12,562 bases of DNA from JAYEIA01 sp034659855 (lineage in GTDB: Bacteria; Bacteroidota; Bacteroidia; Bacteroidales; JAADGE01). Both the position numbers and the translations under genes were made by a program. The DNA is taken from assembly GCA_034659855.1 (NCBI GenBank), contig JAYEIA010000090.1, positions 1 to 12,562 on the forward strand, given 5' to 3'. The notes under the pieces were generated by a model, which saw nothing but the letters and a program-made list of their open reading frames with translations, did not search any database and had not been told where the DNA came from. This document shows positions 1 through 6,739 of the stretch, piece after piece. Every line of letters begins with the position of its first letter. Position 1 is the stretch's first letter.

Positions 1-61
1 GTTTTGCAAACAATATGCTCAACCTCCGGAAAAACAACGTCATTTTAAACTATAGTCAAAA

Positions 62-1612
62 TTAACATTCCGGATAAGACGTAATTTCTCGGATACTTTT
101 ATAAAGCGGTTCCAACTTTTTGAACATTTTATAGTAAACTTTCTCAAAAAGAGCTTTGTATAATTTTGCATTTTCAGGATTTGGTTTAAACGTGTCGGCA
201 TGGGTAACCATCCGGTCAGCAGCCTCCTCCGGGGACTTGTATTCTCCGATTCCGTAAGCCGTAATTATGGCAGCTCCGAGACCCGATGTTTCATGCGTTT
301 TGCCTCTTACCAATTCCATATTAAAAACATCTGCTGCAATTTGGCAAATTTCATCACTCTGAGATGCTCCTCCCGATACCGCAATTTTTTTGAATTGTAT
401 TCGACCTCGCTTCTCCAATTGTTTCATACCGTCATATAAGCTGTAGCACAGTCCTTCAATTACTGCCCGGTAAATGTGTTCTTTCTTATGTACGTCTCCA
501 AAACCAATCATGGCTCCTTTGGCATTTCGCTCGCCTAAACCGGGCGACCAGTAAGGCTGAACAATCAAGCCTTGAGCACCGGGAGATGTTTTATGCAAGA
601 GTTCGTTCAATACCTCTTCAACACTTACGCCTTTTTCTTTGGCTTTTTGAACTTCTTTGTGAGCAAATTCATTTTTAAACCAATTGATCATCCAGAACCC
701 TCTGTATATTTCAATCTCCGGATTCCAATGTCCGGCAGAAGCAGAAGGGTAGGCGGGGAAAAATTTTATGGGTTCAAAGTATTTGTTTGTGGTTGTTTGG
801 ACGGTAGCTGTTGTCCCGAAACTCAAACTCGCCATACTTGTATCGGTTACACCCATTCCCAATGTTTCGCAACCTTTGTCGGAAGCACAAGCAATTACGG
901 GTGTTCCGACAGGTATTCCTGTCAGTTTTGAAGCTTGCTCGGTTAGCTGTCCTGTTTTTTTTCCCGGAGCAACCAAGTTTGGCAATTTATCCTTTTCTAC
1001 AGGATATAATCTTCTGCTCAAATCTGTATAATCATTGGGTTCCGACCATCGTTGTTTTTTATAGTTAAACGGTATATGTCCGATTTGCGAAGCCACAGAA
1101 TCATCAAAATTTCCGGTTAGCCTGAAATTAAGAAAAGAAGAAACTTGTATATATTTGTAGGTATTTTCCCAAATCTCCGGTTCATTTTGTTTTATCCAGT
1201 TGCTGTAGCCTTTTCGTTCCATCTTCTTTAGTACGGCATCAACGTTCAAAATTTTAAAAGCCGATTTCATTACTGCACCGGGTTTATATTTGTTTTCGGC
1301 AGTTCTTTGGTCGAGCCAAGTGATGGCCGGTCGCAGAGCATTTCCTTCTTTATCCGCATTAATCATTGTTCCTCGTAAGCTTGTAATTCCTACGCCTTTG
1401 ATTTGTTTAAATGTGTTAGGATTTCTGTTTTTGAGTTCGGTGGCTGCTTGGCACAATCCGTTCCAATAGACTTCGGCATCTTGTTCGGCTCTTCCCGGTT
1501 GTGTGCTGTGGTATGGTTCATAAAAAACTTGTTCTTTATCAATAATATCTCCTTTCGGTGTAAATAATATGGCTCTTACGCTTTGAGTTCCGCAATCTAT
1601 GGAAAGTATCAT
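62..1612 (-). CDS. FGGY-family carbohydrate (polyol) kinase, YgcE/glycerol-kinase-like
   Basis: Predicted cytoplasmic ATP-dependent kinase of 516 residues, close to the usual FGGY length (about 500). Seen: N-terminal phosphate loop DCGTQS (residues 6-11), WLDQRT (99-104) where glycerol kinase has WQDRRT, candidate catalytic base Asp245 in ASDKGCETLG, second phosphate loop SFGTTAT (264-270) and adenosine motif GGASQSD (414-420) in the C-terminal domain. The Arg-Glu pair that binds glycerol in GlpK (NQRET) is here Ser-Leu-Arg-Gly-Thr (78-82): the Arg is kept and the Glu is replaced by Gly. It is therefore probably not an ordinary glycerol kinase. It is the last gene of the unit with the GlpD-like and AGPS-like genes, 241 bases downstream of the latter, across a hairpin and an inserted repeat element. 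By inference it phosphorylates glycerol, a glycerol ether or a related polyol. The E. coli gene pair ygcE (FGGY kinase) and ygcU (FAD oxidase) is a similar family pairing, also of unknown substrate. Family call sure, substrate open. Confidence 0.9.
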   Translation of the reverse strand: MILSIDCGTQSVRAILFTPKGDIIDKEQVFYEPYHSTQPGRAEQDAEVYWNGLCQAATELKNRNPNTFKQIKGVGITSLRGTMINADKEGNALRPAITWLDQRTAENKYKPGAVMKSAFKILNVDAVLKKMERKGYSNWIKQNEPEIWENTYKYIQVSSFLNFRLTGNFDDSVASQIGHIPFNYKKQRWSEPNDYTDLSRRLYPVEKDKLPNLVAPGKKTGQLTEQASKLTGIPVGTPVIACASDKGCETLGMGVTDTSMASLSFGTTATVQTTTNKYFEPIKFFPAYPSASAGHWNPEIEIYRGFWMINWFKNEFAHKEVQKAKEKGVSVEEVLNELLHKTSPGAQGLIVQPYWSPGLGERNAKGAMIGFGDVHKKEHIYRAVIEGLCYSLYDGMKQLEKRGRIQFKKIAVSGGASQSDEICQIAADVFNMELVRGKTHETSGLGAAIITAYGIGEYKSPEEAADRMVTHADTFKPNPENAKLYKALFEKVYYKMFKKLEPLYKSIREITSYPEC

Positions 1613-1632
1613 TTTTTTTATTTGTTAAATTG

Positions 1633-1786
1633 CAGACTTCGTCTGTTTTGATATTTGTTTTTGGACAAATTTAAATAAATTATCAGTGTAAATCAGCAAG
1701 TTACGCTTAAATCCGTACAATTATATCACACGATGTGATAATTCATTAAGGCATAACTATATAGATAATAAAACAGATGAAGTCTG
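1633..1786. mobile_element. MITE-like non-autonomous element, copy A
   Basis: A 154-base non-coding element. The ends are inverted repeats: CAGACTTCGTCTGTTTT at 1633-1649, and its reverse complement with one mismatch at 1770-1786. Both sides carry the same five bases, AATTG (1628-1632 and 1787-1791), as expected for a target-site duplication. Copy B at 12091-12322 has the same ends, the same spacing to a TGGACA block near the left end, and the same internal CAATTATATCACA (here 1718-1730). No ORF is present. A palindrome TATCACA-CGA-TGTGATA lies at 1724-1740. The element sits inside the minus-strand unit between the AGPS-like gene and the kinase, and was probably mobilised by a transposase encoded elsewhere. 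The family is not recognised. Confidence 0.8.
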
Positions 1787-1806
1787 AATTGGATAATAGT
1801 TTGTTA

Positions 1807-1852
1807 AATAATATACGCTTTCGGTTTTGAAAATGCCGGAAGGTATATTATT
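1807..1852 (-). terminator. Intercistronic hairpin just after the AGPS-like stop codon
   Basis: Ten-base perfect outer arms (AATAATATAC at 1807-1816, GTATATTATT at 1843-1852), a one-by-one mismatch, then a seven-pair inner stem with one G-U wobble (1818-1824 with 1835-1841). It begins one base after the AGPS-like stop codon (1854-1856). The outer arms are A/T-rich and no clean U-run follows in the minus direction, so it may be a leaky terminator or an RNA-processing/stabilising hairpin that lowers kinase expression relative to the upstream genes. Confidence 0.5.
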
Positions 1853-1853
1853 A

Positions 1854-3542
1854 TTATTTTTCGGGTATTAATTGATTTCCGGGATTCATAATATTATTCG
1901 GGTCAAAATGTTTTTTCAGACTTCGAAGAATTTCAATTTGATTTTCTCCGAGATGTTCCGGCATCCACTTGGAAATCATTCTGCCCACACCGTGATGATG
2001 CGACAGTGAGCCGCCACTTTTTTGAATGGTATCAATTAGCCCTTTTTGAAAATTGCGATAAGCCTCAATATCATCTTCTTTGATAATGAAAATAAAATAC
2101 AGATTGGTTCCTTGTGCATAAAAATGAGAGGCATGGGACATACAAATGGTATTCGGTCTGCTTTTCACGAAAGTACGACATTGTTGATGTACCTGATGAA
2201 AGTTGTCCCAATTAACTCCGGTTTCCAGCGTGTCAATTAATATGCCGTAGTCCATTAAGTCTTCGCGTAAGTAGGGGTCTTTATATCGTCCGGGTTCCCA
2301 TTTTTTTACGGGAAAAGCTGTCAGGTTAAAACCTCCGTGTTTTTTGCAAATTTTCCGGACTCTTGATTTTATGGTTTTTGTAAAACGTTTGTCGCCGTCG
2401 GCTGTTCCGAGAAACAGGCATCTTTCCATGGGCTTGAATCCTTTGAGCTTCATGAGTTTATCAAAAATAGTGTCTTCAATTCCGTAGAGTTTCAATCCGT
2501 GATGTGTTTCTTCGGGGTCTGAAATTCTAAATACTGCGGGCATACCAAACTCTCCTTGAGAAATTTCTCGGCTTGCATCAACCGCCGATTCCCAACTCGG
2601 AAAAATAAAACTGAATCGCCGGCGGTTTTCCGGTTGGTATCGGTAGAGTTTCCATGTCAATTCAGTAATGATGCCGAAAATTCCTTCGCTGCCTTTAATC
2701 ATGTCAAGGATTTTGGGGCCGGTAGCCGTAGCCGGATAGTCTTTTGTTATAATTTCACCGGCAGGGCTTATCATTTTTACTCCGAGAACCAAATCGCCGG
2801 CATCTCCGTAATATGACGATTGCTGTCCGGAACTCAAAGTTATAAACCAACCGCCGACCGTTGAATATTCAAAGGATTGAGGGAAATGACCGCAGGTAAA
2901 TTTGTGTTTTGTGTGGTATAGTTCCGGTGCCTTATTCAGTGCTTCTTCAAATGCAGGCCCGTACATTCCGGCTTGAACTTTTACGGTTTGGTTAAGTTCA
3001 TTTACCGAAATAATTTTGTTCATATGCGTTGATAATACTATGGTTACGCCGCCCTTTTCGGGAAAATATCCGAAATTTACGGAAGAGCCGCCGCCGAATA
3101 CATAAATCGGAATTTTTTGGATATGGCAGTATTTTACAATTTCCGAAATATCATTATCGTTTCGCGGGTGCACCACAAGGTCTGATATTTGTTCAATTTG
3201 TTGCTTACGGAGTTTCATCGCCTCCTCAATAGTTTTTCCCGTGGAGAATTTCAGGCGGTCATATTCTTTTGACGATACATTTTGTTTTCCGCAAATTTCT
3301 GCAAATTTATCTATTTGCTTAATGCTTAGTTTGCTCTTTATTTCTAAATCAACAATTTCGTTTCCTGTGCTTTCTTTCTCTTTAAAGTCTTTTTCACTAA
3401 GCTTAAATTTATGTTTTAGTTCTTTTACAAGTTTTTCGTTGGGATGTTTAAATCCAAGCGGATCTCCGTATTTGAAAATTGAACGGTACGAGTTCTTTTT
3501 TGGGGCTTTGTTTATCCAATCGGGTGTATTTTTTTGTGTCAT
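1854..3542 (-). CDS. FAD-dependent alkyl-dihydroxyacetonephosphate synthase (AGPS) homologue
   Basis: A 562-residue flavoprotein of the vanillyl-alcohol-oxidase fold. The FAD-binding domain (about 115-300) contains VFGGGSSV (148-155), the AGPS-like FEYSTVGGW (224-232), STGP-like TATGPKI and GSEGIFGIITE (284-294). The C-terminal substrate domain ends with GGSLSHHHGVG (510-520) and HFDPNNIMNPGN. From memory of mammalian AGPS, three active-site features align: Arg339 in VFRISD (R419), Tyr482 in NLYFIF (Y578) and the triple His 515-517 (H615-617). AGPS swaps the acyl chain of acyl-DHAP for a fatty alcohol to make the ether bond. The N-terminal helical part (1-110) resembles the AGPS N-terminus without the peroxisomal leader. 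The gene lies 33 bases after the GlpD-like gene, so co-transcription is likely. Alternative: a D-lactate/glycolate-type oxidase or a YgcU-like enzyme. The HHH motif favours AGPS, but whether it makes or breaks ethers cannot be read from sequence. Confidence 0.85.
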   Translation of the reverse strand: MTQKNTPDWINKAPKKNSYRSIFKYGDPLGFKHPNEKLVKELKHKFKLSEKDFKEKESTGNEIVDLEIKSKLSIKQIDKFAEICGKQNVSSKEYDRLKFSTGKTIEEAMKLRKQQIEQISDLVVHPRNDNDISEIVKYCHIQKIPIYVFGGGSSVNFGYFPEKGGVTIVLSTHMNKIISVNELNQTVKVQAGMYGPAFEEALNKAPELYHTKHKFTCGHFPQSFEYSTVGGWFITLSSGQQSSYYGDAGDLVLGVKMISPAGEIITKDYPATATGPKILDMIKGSEGIFGIITELTWKLYRYQPENRRRFSFIFPSWESAVDASREISQGEFGMPAVFRISDPEETHHGLKLYGIEDTIFDKLMKLKGFKPMERCLFLGTADGDKRFTKTIKSRVRKICKKHGGFNLTAFPVKKWEPGRYKDPYLREDLMDYGILIDTLETGVNWDNFHQVHQQCRTFVKSRPNTICMSHASHFYAQGTNLYFIFIIKEDDIEAYRNFQKGLIDTIQKSGGSLSHHHGVGRMISKWMPEHLGENQIEILRSLKKHFDPNNIMNPGNQLIPEK

Positions 3543-3575
3543 AGATTGTTTTTTTTAGATAGTATCAATAATGTA

Positions 3576-5219
3576 TTATTTTGGTATTTCTAAAATTCGA
3601 TTTATATCTTCCAATTCTTTTTTAGTTCTTTCTTTGCTCCAATTTAATTCTTTTGCGGCAATATCAGCCATTAACTTCAATGTTTTTTGTCCGGGATTTC
3701 CGAGTTGTCCCACCGTCGTTCTTCGCATGACAATATCAGAAAGTTTCACGGCCATTTCTTCTCTGACAGCAAAAGTTACTTGGGCTAATATTTCGCCGTC
3801 TTTATTCAGCCTCGTTTCTAACTTTTCGTCTTCTTTTGTCAGGGCAACAATGTCGTCAATTTCATTGCCGTAGCTTTTTATCATATATTCTGTTTGCTTT
3901 GGCGTGAAATTCGGCAGTTCATCTTGTTTGTTTTTTACATAATTGTTATAATTTTTTATGTCGCAATGGTGTAAATATTGTTTACACGAAATAGATTGTT
4001 TCTTTTTTAAATTTAAAATTCTAAAAACTTTATTTACTGCCTTTTCGGCAAGCATTCGGCTGGTGGTGAATTTTCCGCCTTCGACGGTTATCAATCCGAT
4101 GATTCCGTTTTTCTTTTCACCGGTAATTTCGTATTTTCGTGACGATTTGTAGCTTTCTTCCGTTTGGTCTTCTACCAGCGGACGCAAACCTCCGTAAGCG
4201 TGAATGATGTCTTCGTATTTTATCTTTTCAGTTTCTCCGTACGAGCTGTTTACATCTTCCAATAATTCCAGAATAGCTTTTTTCGTCACCTTGTAATCTT
4301 CGGGTTTACCTATGTATTCTTTGTCGGTAGTACCCACCAATGTGTGATTTCTGTAGGGTACTAAGAAAAAATGTTTGCCCTCGGGCGTGGCTCTTGAGAA
4401 TACATGTTTTGATATTTTTTTCTTTATCAAAAAATGAATGCCTTCAGAACGGCGTAAGCTGTGATTTTTATCTGTGTTATTTATTTTATCCAATAATATG
4501 TCTGCCCACGGTCCGGAACAATTAATAACAAGTTTACCTTTAATCGAATGCCTTTTATTATTCAGTTTGTCGGTAACTTCCACTCCTGTAATTTTTTTGT
4601 ACTTTTTCTTTTGTTCCGAGATGAATCCGGTTACTTCGGCATAGTTTGAAATATCGGCACCATACTGAGCAGCAGATTTTAGAAAAGCAAGCGTAAGTCT
4701 TTCCGGCGAGTGACTGGCACAGTCGTAATACATTTGTCCTCCGGTAAGTCCTTCGGATTTAGCATCAGGGAATAGTTCTTTAATCCCTTTGGGTTTCAGA
4801 GATTTAAAAAATGGTAGATGTTTGCTCTTATCCCACGATCGGTTTTTGTCAAAAGCAAATAATTCGTATAGATACATTCCGAGCTTCATCATGTTTTGTC
4901 CTATCTTATCCTCTTTGTAGCCGGCAAAAAGGAAAGATGCAGGATGTATCAAATTCGGTGCTATATTTGACAATATCCTTCGTTCACGCAGTGATTCCCT
5001 TACTAATCCGAACTCGTAGGTTGATAAGTAACGTAAGCCTCCGTGAATCATTTTTGAAGTGGCACCGGAAGTTTGAGAAGCAAAATCAGACTTTTCCAAA
5101 AGAGCCACAGACAATCCTCTTGATGCCGCTTCATAGACTACACTTGCACCCGTTATACCTCCGCCCGCAATTATGAGGTCGTATTCTTTGCTGTTGTGAT
5201 TTTCTATAAATCGTTTCAT
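3576..5219 (-). CDS. glpD: FAD-dependent glycerol-3-phosphate dehydrogenase (GlpD/GlpA type)
   Basis: A 547-residue protein, close to the length of GlpD. Seen: dinucleotide-binding GGGITGA (19-25) with the acidic strand end LLEK (41-44), the family signature SKMIHGGLRYL (55-65), GTTD (296-299), AYGGLRPL (341-348) and EGGKFTTSR (380-388). Arg346 and Lys383 match the phosphate-contacting Arg and Lys of E. coli GlpD. Residues about 410-540 form the C-terminal GlpD/DAO-C helical domain, including AVREEMA and MRRTT. The family oxidises sn-glycerol-3-phosphate to DHAP at the membrane surface and passes electrons to quinone. Its ATG overlaps the TGA of the upstream regulator (ATGA), so the two are translationally linked. 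No glpF transporter and no glpB/glpC are present. Because an AGPS homologue follows directly, an alkylated G3P is a possible substrate; this is inference. The family call is secure. Confidence 0.92.
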   Translation of the reverse strand: MKRFIENHNSKEYDLIIAGGGITGASVVYEAASRGLSVALLEKSDFASQTSGATSKMIHGGLRYLSTYEFGLVRESLRERRILSNIAPNLIHPASFLFAGYKEDKIGQNMMKLGMYLYELFAFDKNRSWDKSKHLPFFKSLKPKGIKELFPDAKSEGLTGGQMYYDCASHSPERLTLAFLKSAAQYGADISNYAEVTGFISEQKKKYKKITGVEVTDKLNNKRHSIKGKLVINCSGPWADILLDKINNTDKNHSLRRSEGIHFLIKKKISKHVFSRATPEGKHFFLVPYRNHTLVGTTDKEYIGKPEDYKVTKKAILELLEDVNSSYGETEKIKYEDIIHAYGGLRPLVEDQTEESYKSSRKYEITGEKKNGIIGLITVEGGKFTTSRMLAEKAVNKVFRILNLKKKQSISCKQYLHHCDIKNYNNYVKNKQDELPNFTPKQTEYMIKSYGNEIDDIVALTKEDEKLETRLNKDGEILAQVTFAVREEMAVKLSDIVMRRTTVGQLGNPGQKTLKLMADIAAKELNWSKERTKKELEDINRILEIPK

Positions 5220-5911
5220 TGATTGTAGGATTTTAAATTTTTCCGGATTTCATAACTTTCCTGCATACTTGTTCGGATGATATTTTCGGTTTCCTTAGAG
5301 TTTACAACCGCATTTTTCAACTTTTCGTAATAATCAATGGACTTTTGCTTTAATTTACTGTTTTTGAAGTATTCAGAGCCTTCTTTGAAATAAATTTCGG
5401 ATAAATCATTGTACAACATCAAGGCTATAGAGTTTTGACTGTACTGAATCAGCAGGAGTTGTAATTCCCAGTCAAAAACAGCAAACTCAGATCCGGCAGT
5501 ACTTATTTGGGGAGCCTCGTTTAACTTTTTTAAAATCACCTCAGAATTTTCTGAAATAGCTTTCGACGCTAAGTGCGGAAAAATGAGTATTCGAAATTCA
5601 AGCCAATCGGTTATTAATTTTTCAGAGGAAAATGCATCATATTTTATTAAAGTTTTCAGAACACCGAGTCCTCCCGATATTTTATAATCTTTTACTATCG
5701 TGGGTTTACCGTGTCTTATCGTTAACCAACCGGCTTCTGCCAAGCCTTTCAAAACCTCTCGCAGGGTGGGGCGTGTTACACCCAAAATATCAGCAAGTTT
5801 TCGCTCGGGCGGTAAGGTCTGTCCGGCTTTCCATTGTTCAGAAACTATTGATTTTACAATCTCTCGTTCAATGAATTGAGAGGGCTTTTCAAATTTTTGT
5901 CTATTTTTCAT
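5216..5911 (-). CDS. FadR-like GntR-family transcriptional regulator, acyl-CoA-responsive type
   Basis: A 231-residue regulator starting at the ATG at 5911. A more upstream in-frame ATG (5983) is rejected because the predicted promoter and operator lie between the two. The N-terminal winged helix reads LPPERKLADILGVTRPTLREVL and then WLTIRHGKPT. It follows E. coli FadR almost residue for residue: the FadR DNA contacts R35, T44, R45, T47, R49, H65, G66 and K67 correspond to R37, T46, R47, T49, R51, H67, G68 and K69, and only T46 changes (to Pro48). The helical C-terminal domain is more divergent but aligns along its length (FAVFDWEL; ESYEI near the end, where FadR has ESGEI). FadR Gly216 and Trp223 are not kept. 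FadR releases DNA on binding long-chain acyl-CoA; by inference this protein represses its own operon until an acyl-CoA accumulates. FadR proper is best known from Gammaproteobacteria, so a close relative here is notable. Confidence 0.88.
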   Translation of the reverse strand: MKNRQKFEKPSQFIEREIVKSIVSEQWKAGQTLPPERKLADILGVTRPTLREVLKGLAEAGWLTIRHGKPTIVKDYKISGGLGVLKTLIKYDAFSSEKLITDWLEFRILIFPHLASKAISENSEVILKKLNEAPQISTAGSEFAVFDWELQLLLIQYSQNSIALMLYNDLSEIYFKEGSEYFKNSKLKQKSIDYYEKLKNAVVNSKETENIIRTSMQESYEIRKNLKSYNQ

Positions 5912-5925
5912 ATCTTTATTGGTAA

Positions 5926-5938
5926 GTGGTCTGACCAC
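5926..5938 (-). promoter_or_regulatory. FadR-type operator palindrome
   Basis: Perfect 6+1+6 palindrome GTGGTC-T-GACCAC. Its core TGGTCTGACCA (5927-5937) fits the FadR-subfamily signature TNGTNNNACNA and carries the TGGT and ACCA half-sites of E. coli FadR sites. It begins at the end of the -7 element of the operon promoter and spans the expected transcription start, 15 bases upstream of the regulator ATG. This placement predicts repression by steric block and autoregulation. Confidence 0.8.
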
Positions 5939-5967
5939 AAAAGTAATGATATATTTTTTAATACAAA
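5938..5967 (-). promoter_or_regulatory. Bacteroidota-type promoter of the fadR-like/glpD/AGPS unit
   Basis: Read on the minus strand: -33 TTTG at 5967-5964, an 18-base spacer, and -7 TACTTTTG at 5945-5938, an exact match to TAnnTTTG. Transcription would start near 5932, giving a leader of about 20 bases before the ATG at 5911. The -7 element touches the operator palindrome. Confidence 0.7.
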
Positions 5968-6034
5968 ATTTATCTGCACGCATTTAGTTCTAACTTGCTC
6001 AACTCATGAAATATTTATAAATTTGCATGTTTTT

Positions 6035-6079
6035 AATACTATAGAATAATTCTTACTTACAAGTAATTAATATAGTATT
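6035..6079. repeat. Short inverted repeat between divergent genes
   Basis: AATACTATA at 6035-6043 and its exact complement TATAGTATT at 6071-6079, with a 27-base spacer. It lies in the 277-base region between the regulator and the divergent DUF59 gene. Because the sequence is very AT-rich, this could be chance. Apart from the operon promoter and operator, I see no other convincing signal in this region. Confidence 0.25.
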
Positions 6080-6188
6080 TGAAAATTTATGATAAAGTTG
6101 CCTAAATTGAGAATGATTCAGTTAAGCTATTAAAACACAATGTATTGCTTATATTAATAAATTTAACTATTATAAAAAAATAATACGA

Positions 6189-6479
6189 ATGAAGACAAAA
6201 TCAGAAATTTTAAAAAGCATAGAAAGTGTAATGCACCCTGCAATAAATTTTTCGCTTGTAAAGTTGGGAATTGTAAAAGATATTGCTGTTGAAGGCGAAA
6301 CAGTTAAAGTAATTTTTGCTTTACCTTTTCCAAATATTCCAATTATAAATGATTTAATTTTTGAGGTTTCACAGCTCATATTAAATATGGATTTAAAATT
6401 TGAATATGAAACTGTATTGATGACAGAAGAAGAAAAAGCGAGATTTATGAAATTGGAACAAGAAGGTTGGAAAGGGTAG
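6189..6479 (+). CDS. MIP18/DUF59-family small protein (Fe-S assembly-like)
   Basis: A 96-residue single-domain protein. Seen: a family-like opening helix ending in MHPAINFSLVKLGIV (15-29), the strand VKVIFALPFPNIPI (39-52) with the characteristic LPFPNIPI turn, then an amphipathic helix and a C-terminal MTEEEKARFMKLEQEGWKG. The family (SufT, PaaD, the N-terminal domain of Mrp/ApbC) supports iron-sulfur cluster assembly or metal-enzyme maturation in the cytoplasm. This member has His-Pro in place of the common Asp-Pro (DPEI) and has no cysteine at all, so it cannot use the family's usual Cys. It appears to be a single-gene unit: its nearest neighbours are a divergent regulator and an aminotransferase 260 bases downstream. 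Family call good, role open. Confidence 0.75.
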   Translation: MKTKSEILKSIESVMHPAINFSLVKLGIVKDIAVEGETVKVIFALPFPNIPIINDLIFEVSQLILNMDLKFEYETVLMTEEEKARFMKLEQEGWKG

Positions 6480-6484
6480 ATAAA

Positions 6485-6502
6485 TTGCCTTATTTAAGGC
6501 AA
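6485..6502 (+). terminator. Weak hairpin after the DUF59 gene
   Basis: TTGCCTT (6485-6491) pairs perfectly with AAGGCAA (6496-6502) around a four-base loop, five bases after the stop codon. No U-run follows, so it is at best a weak terminator or a 3' stabilising hairpin. Confidence 0.4.
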
Positions 6503-6739
6503 AATAATCAACGGTTGCATAATTAAATTTCAATAATATGAGTCCGGTCTAAAAATATGTTTTATTTTAGTAAAACAAGTTATGTGCTTAATTATCAGGA
6601 TTTTATAAATTGTTTTTACAATTAACTTAAAACTCTTATTTTTAGTATTTTAACTTTATAACTTTTTAAACTAAACTCATAATATGAATTATCAGCAACC
6701 GTAATTAAATTTATATTTTTTAATTGATAAAAACAAATT

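Noticed and set aside
1023..1050. Second FadR-type site near GTTCCGACCA
   Set aside because: Only the ACCA half matches, and it lies inside the kinase coding sequence.
1724..1740. CRP-type binding site (TATCACA-CGA-TGTGATA)
   Set aside because: The half-sites are in the opposite order to the CRP consensus TGTGA-N6-TCACA, and the palindrome lies inside a MITE-like element and is not conserved in copy B.
62..5911. Ordinary glycerol utilisation operon (glpK-glpD)
   Set aside because: No GlpF is present, the kinase lacks the glycerol Glu, and the unit contains an AGPS homologue and a FadR-like rather than a GlpR (DeoR-family) regulator. It is kept only as a fallback.
5912..5983. N-terminal extension of the FadR-like regulator from the ATG at 5983
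   Set aside because: The extra 24 codons run across the predicted -7 element and operator palindrome, and FadR homology begins only after the ATG at 5911.
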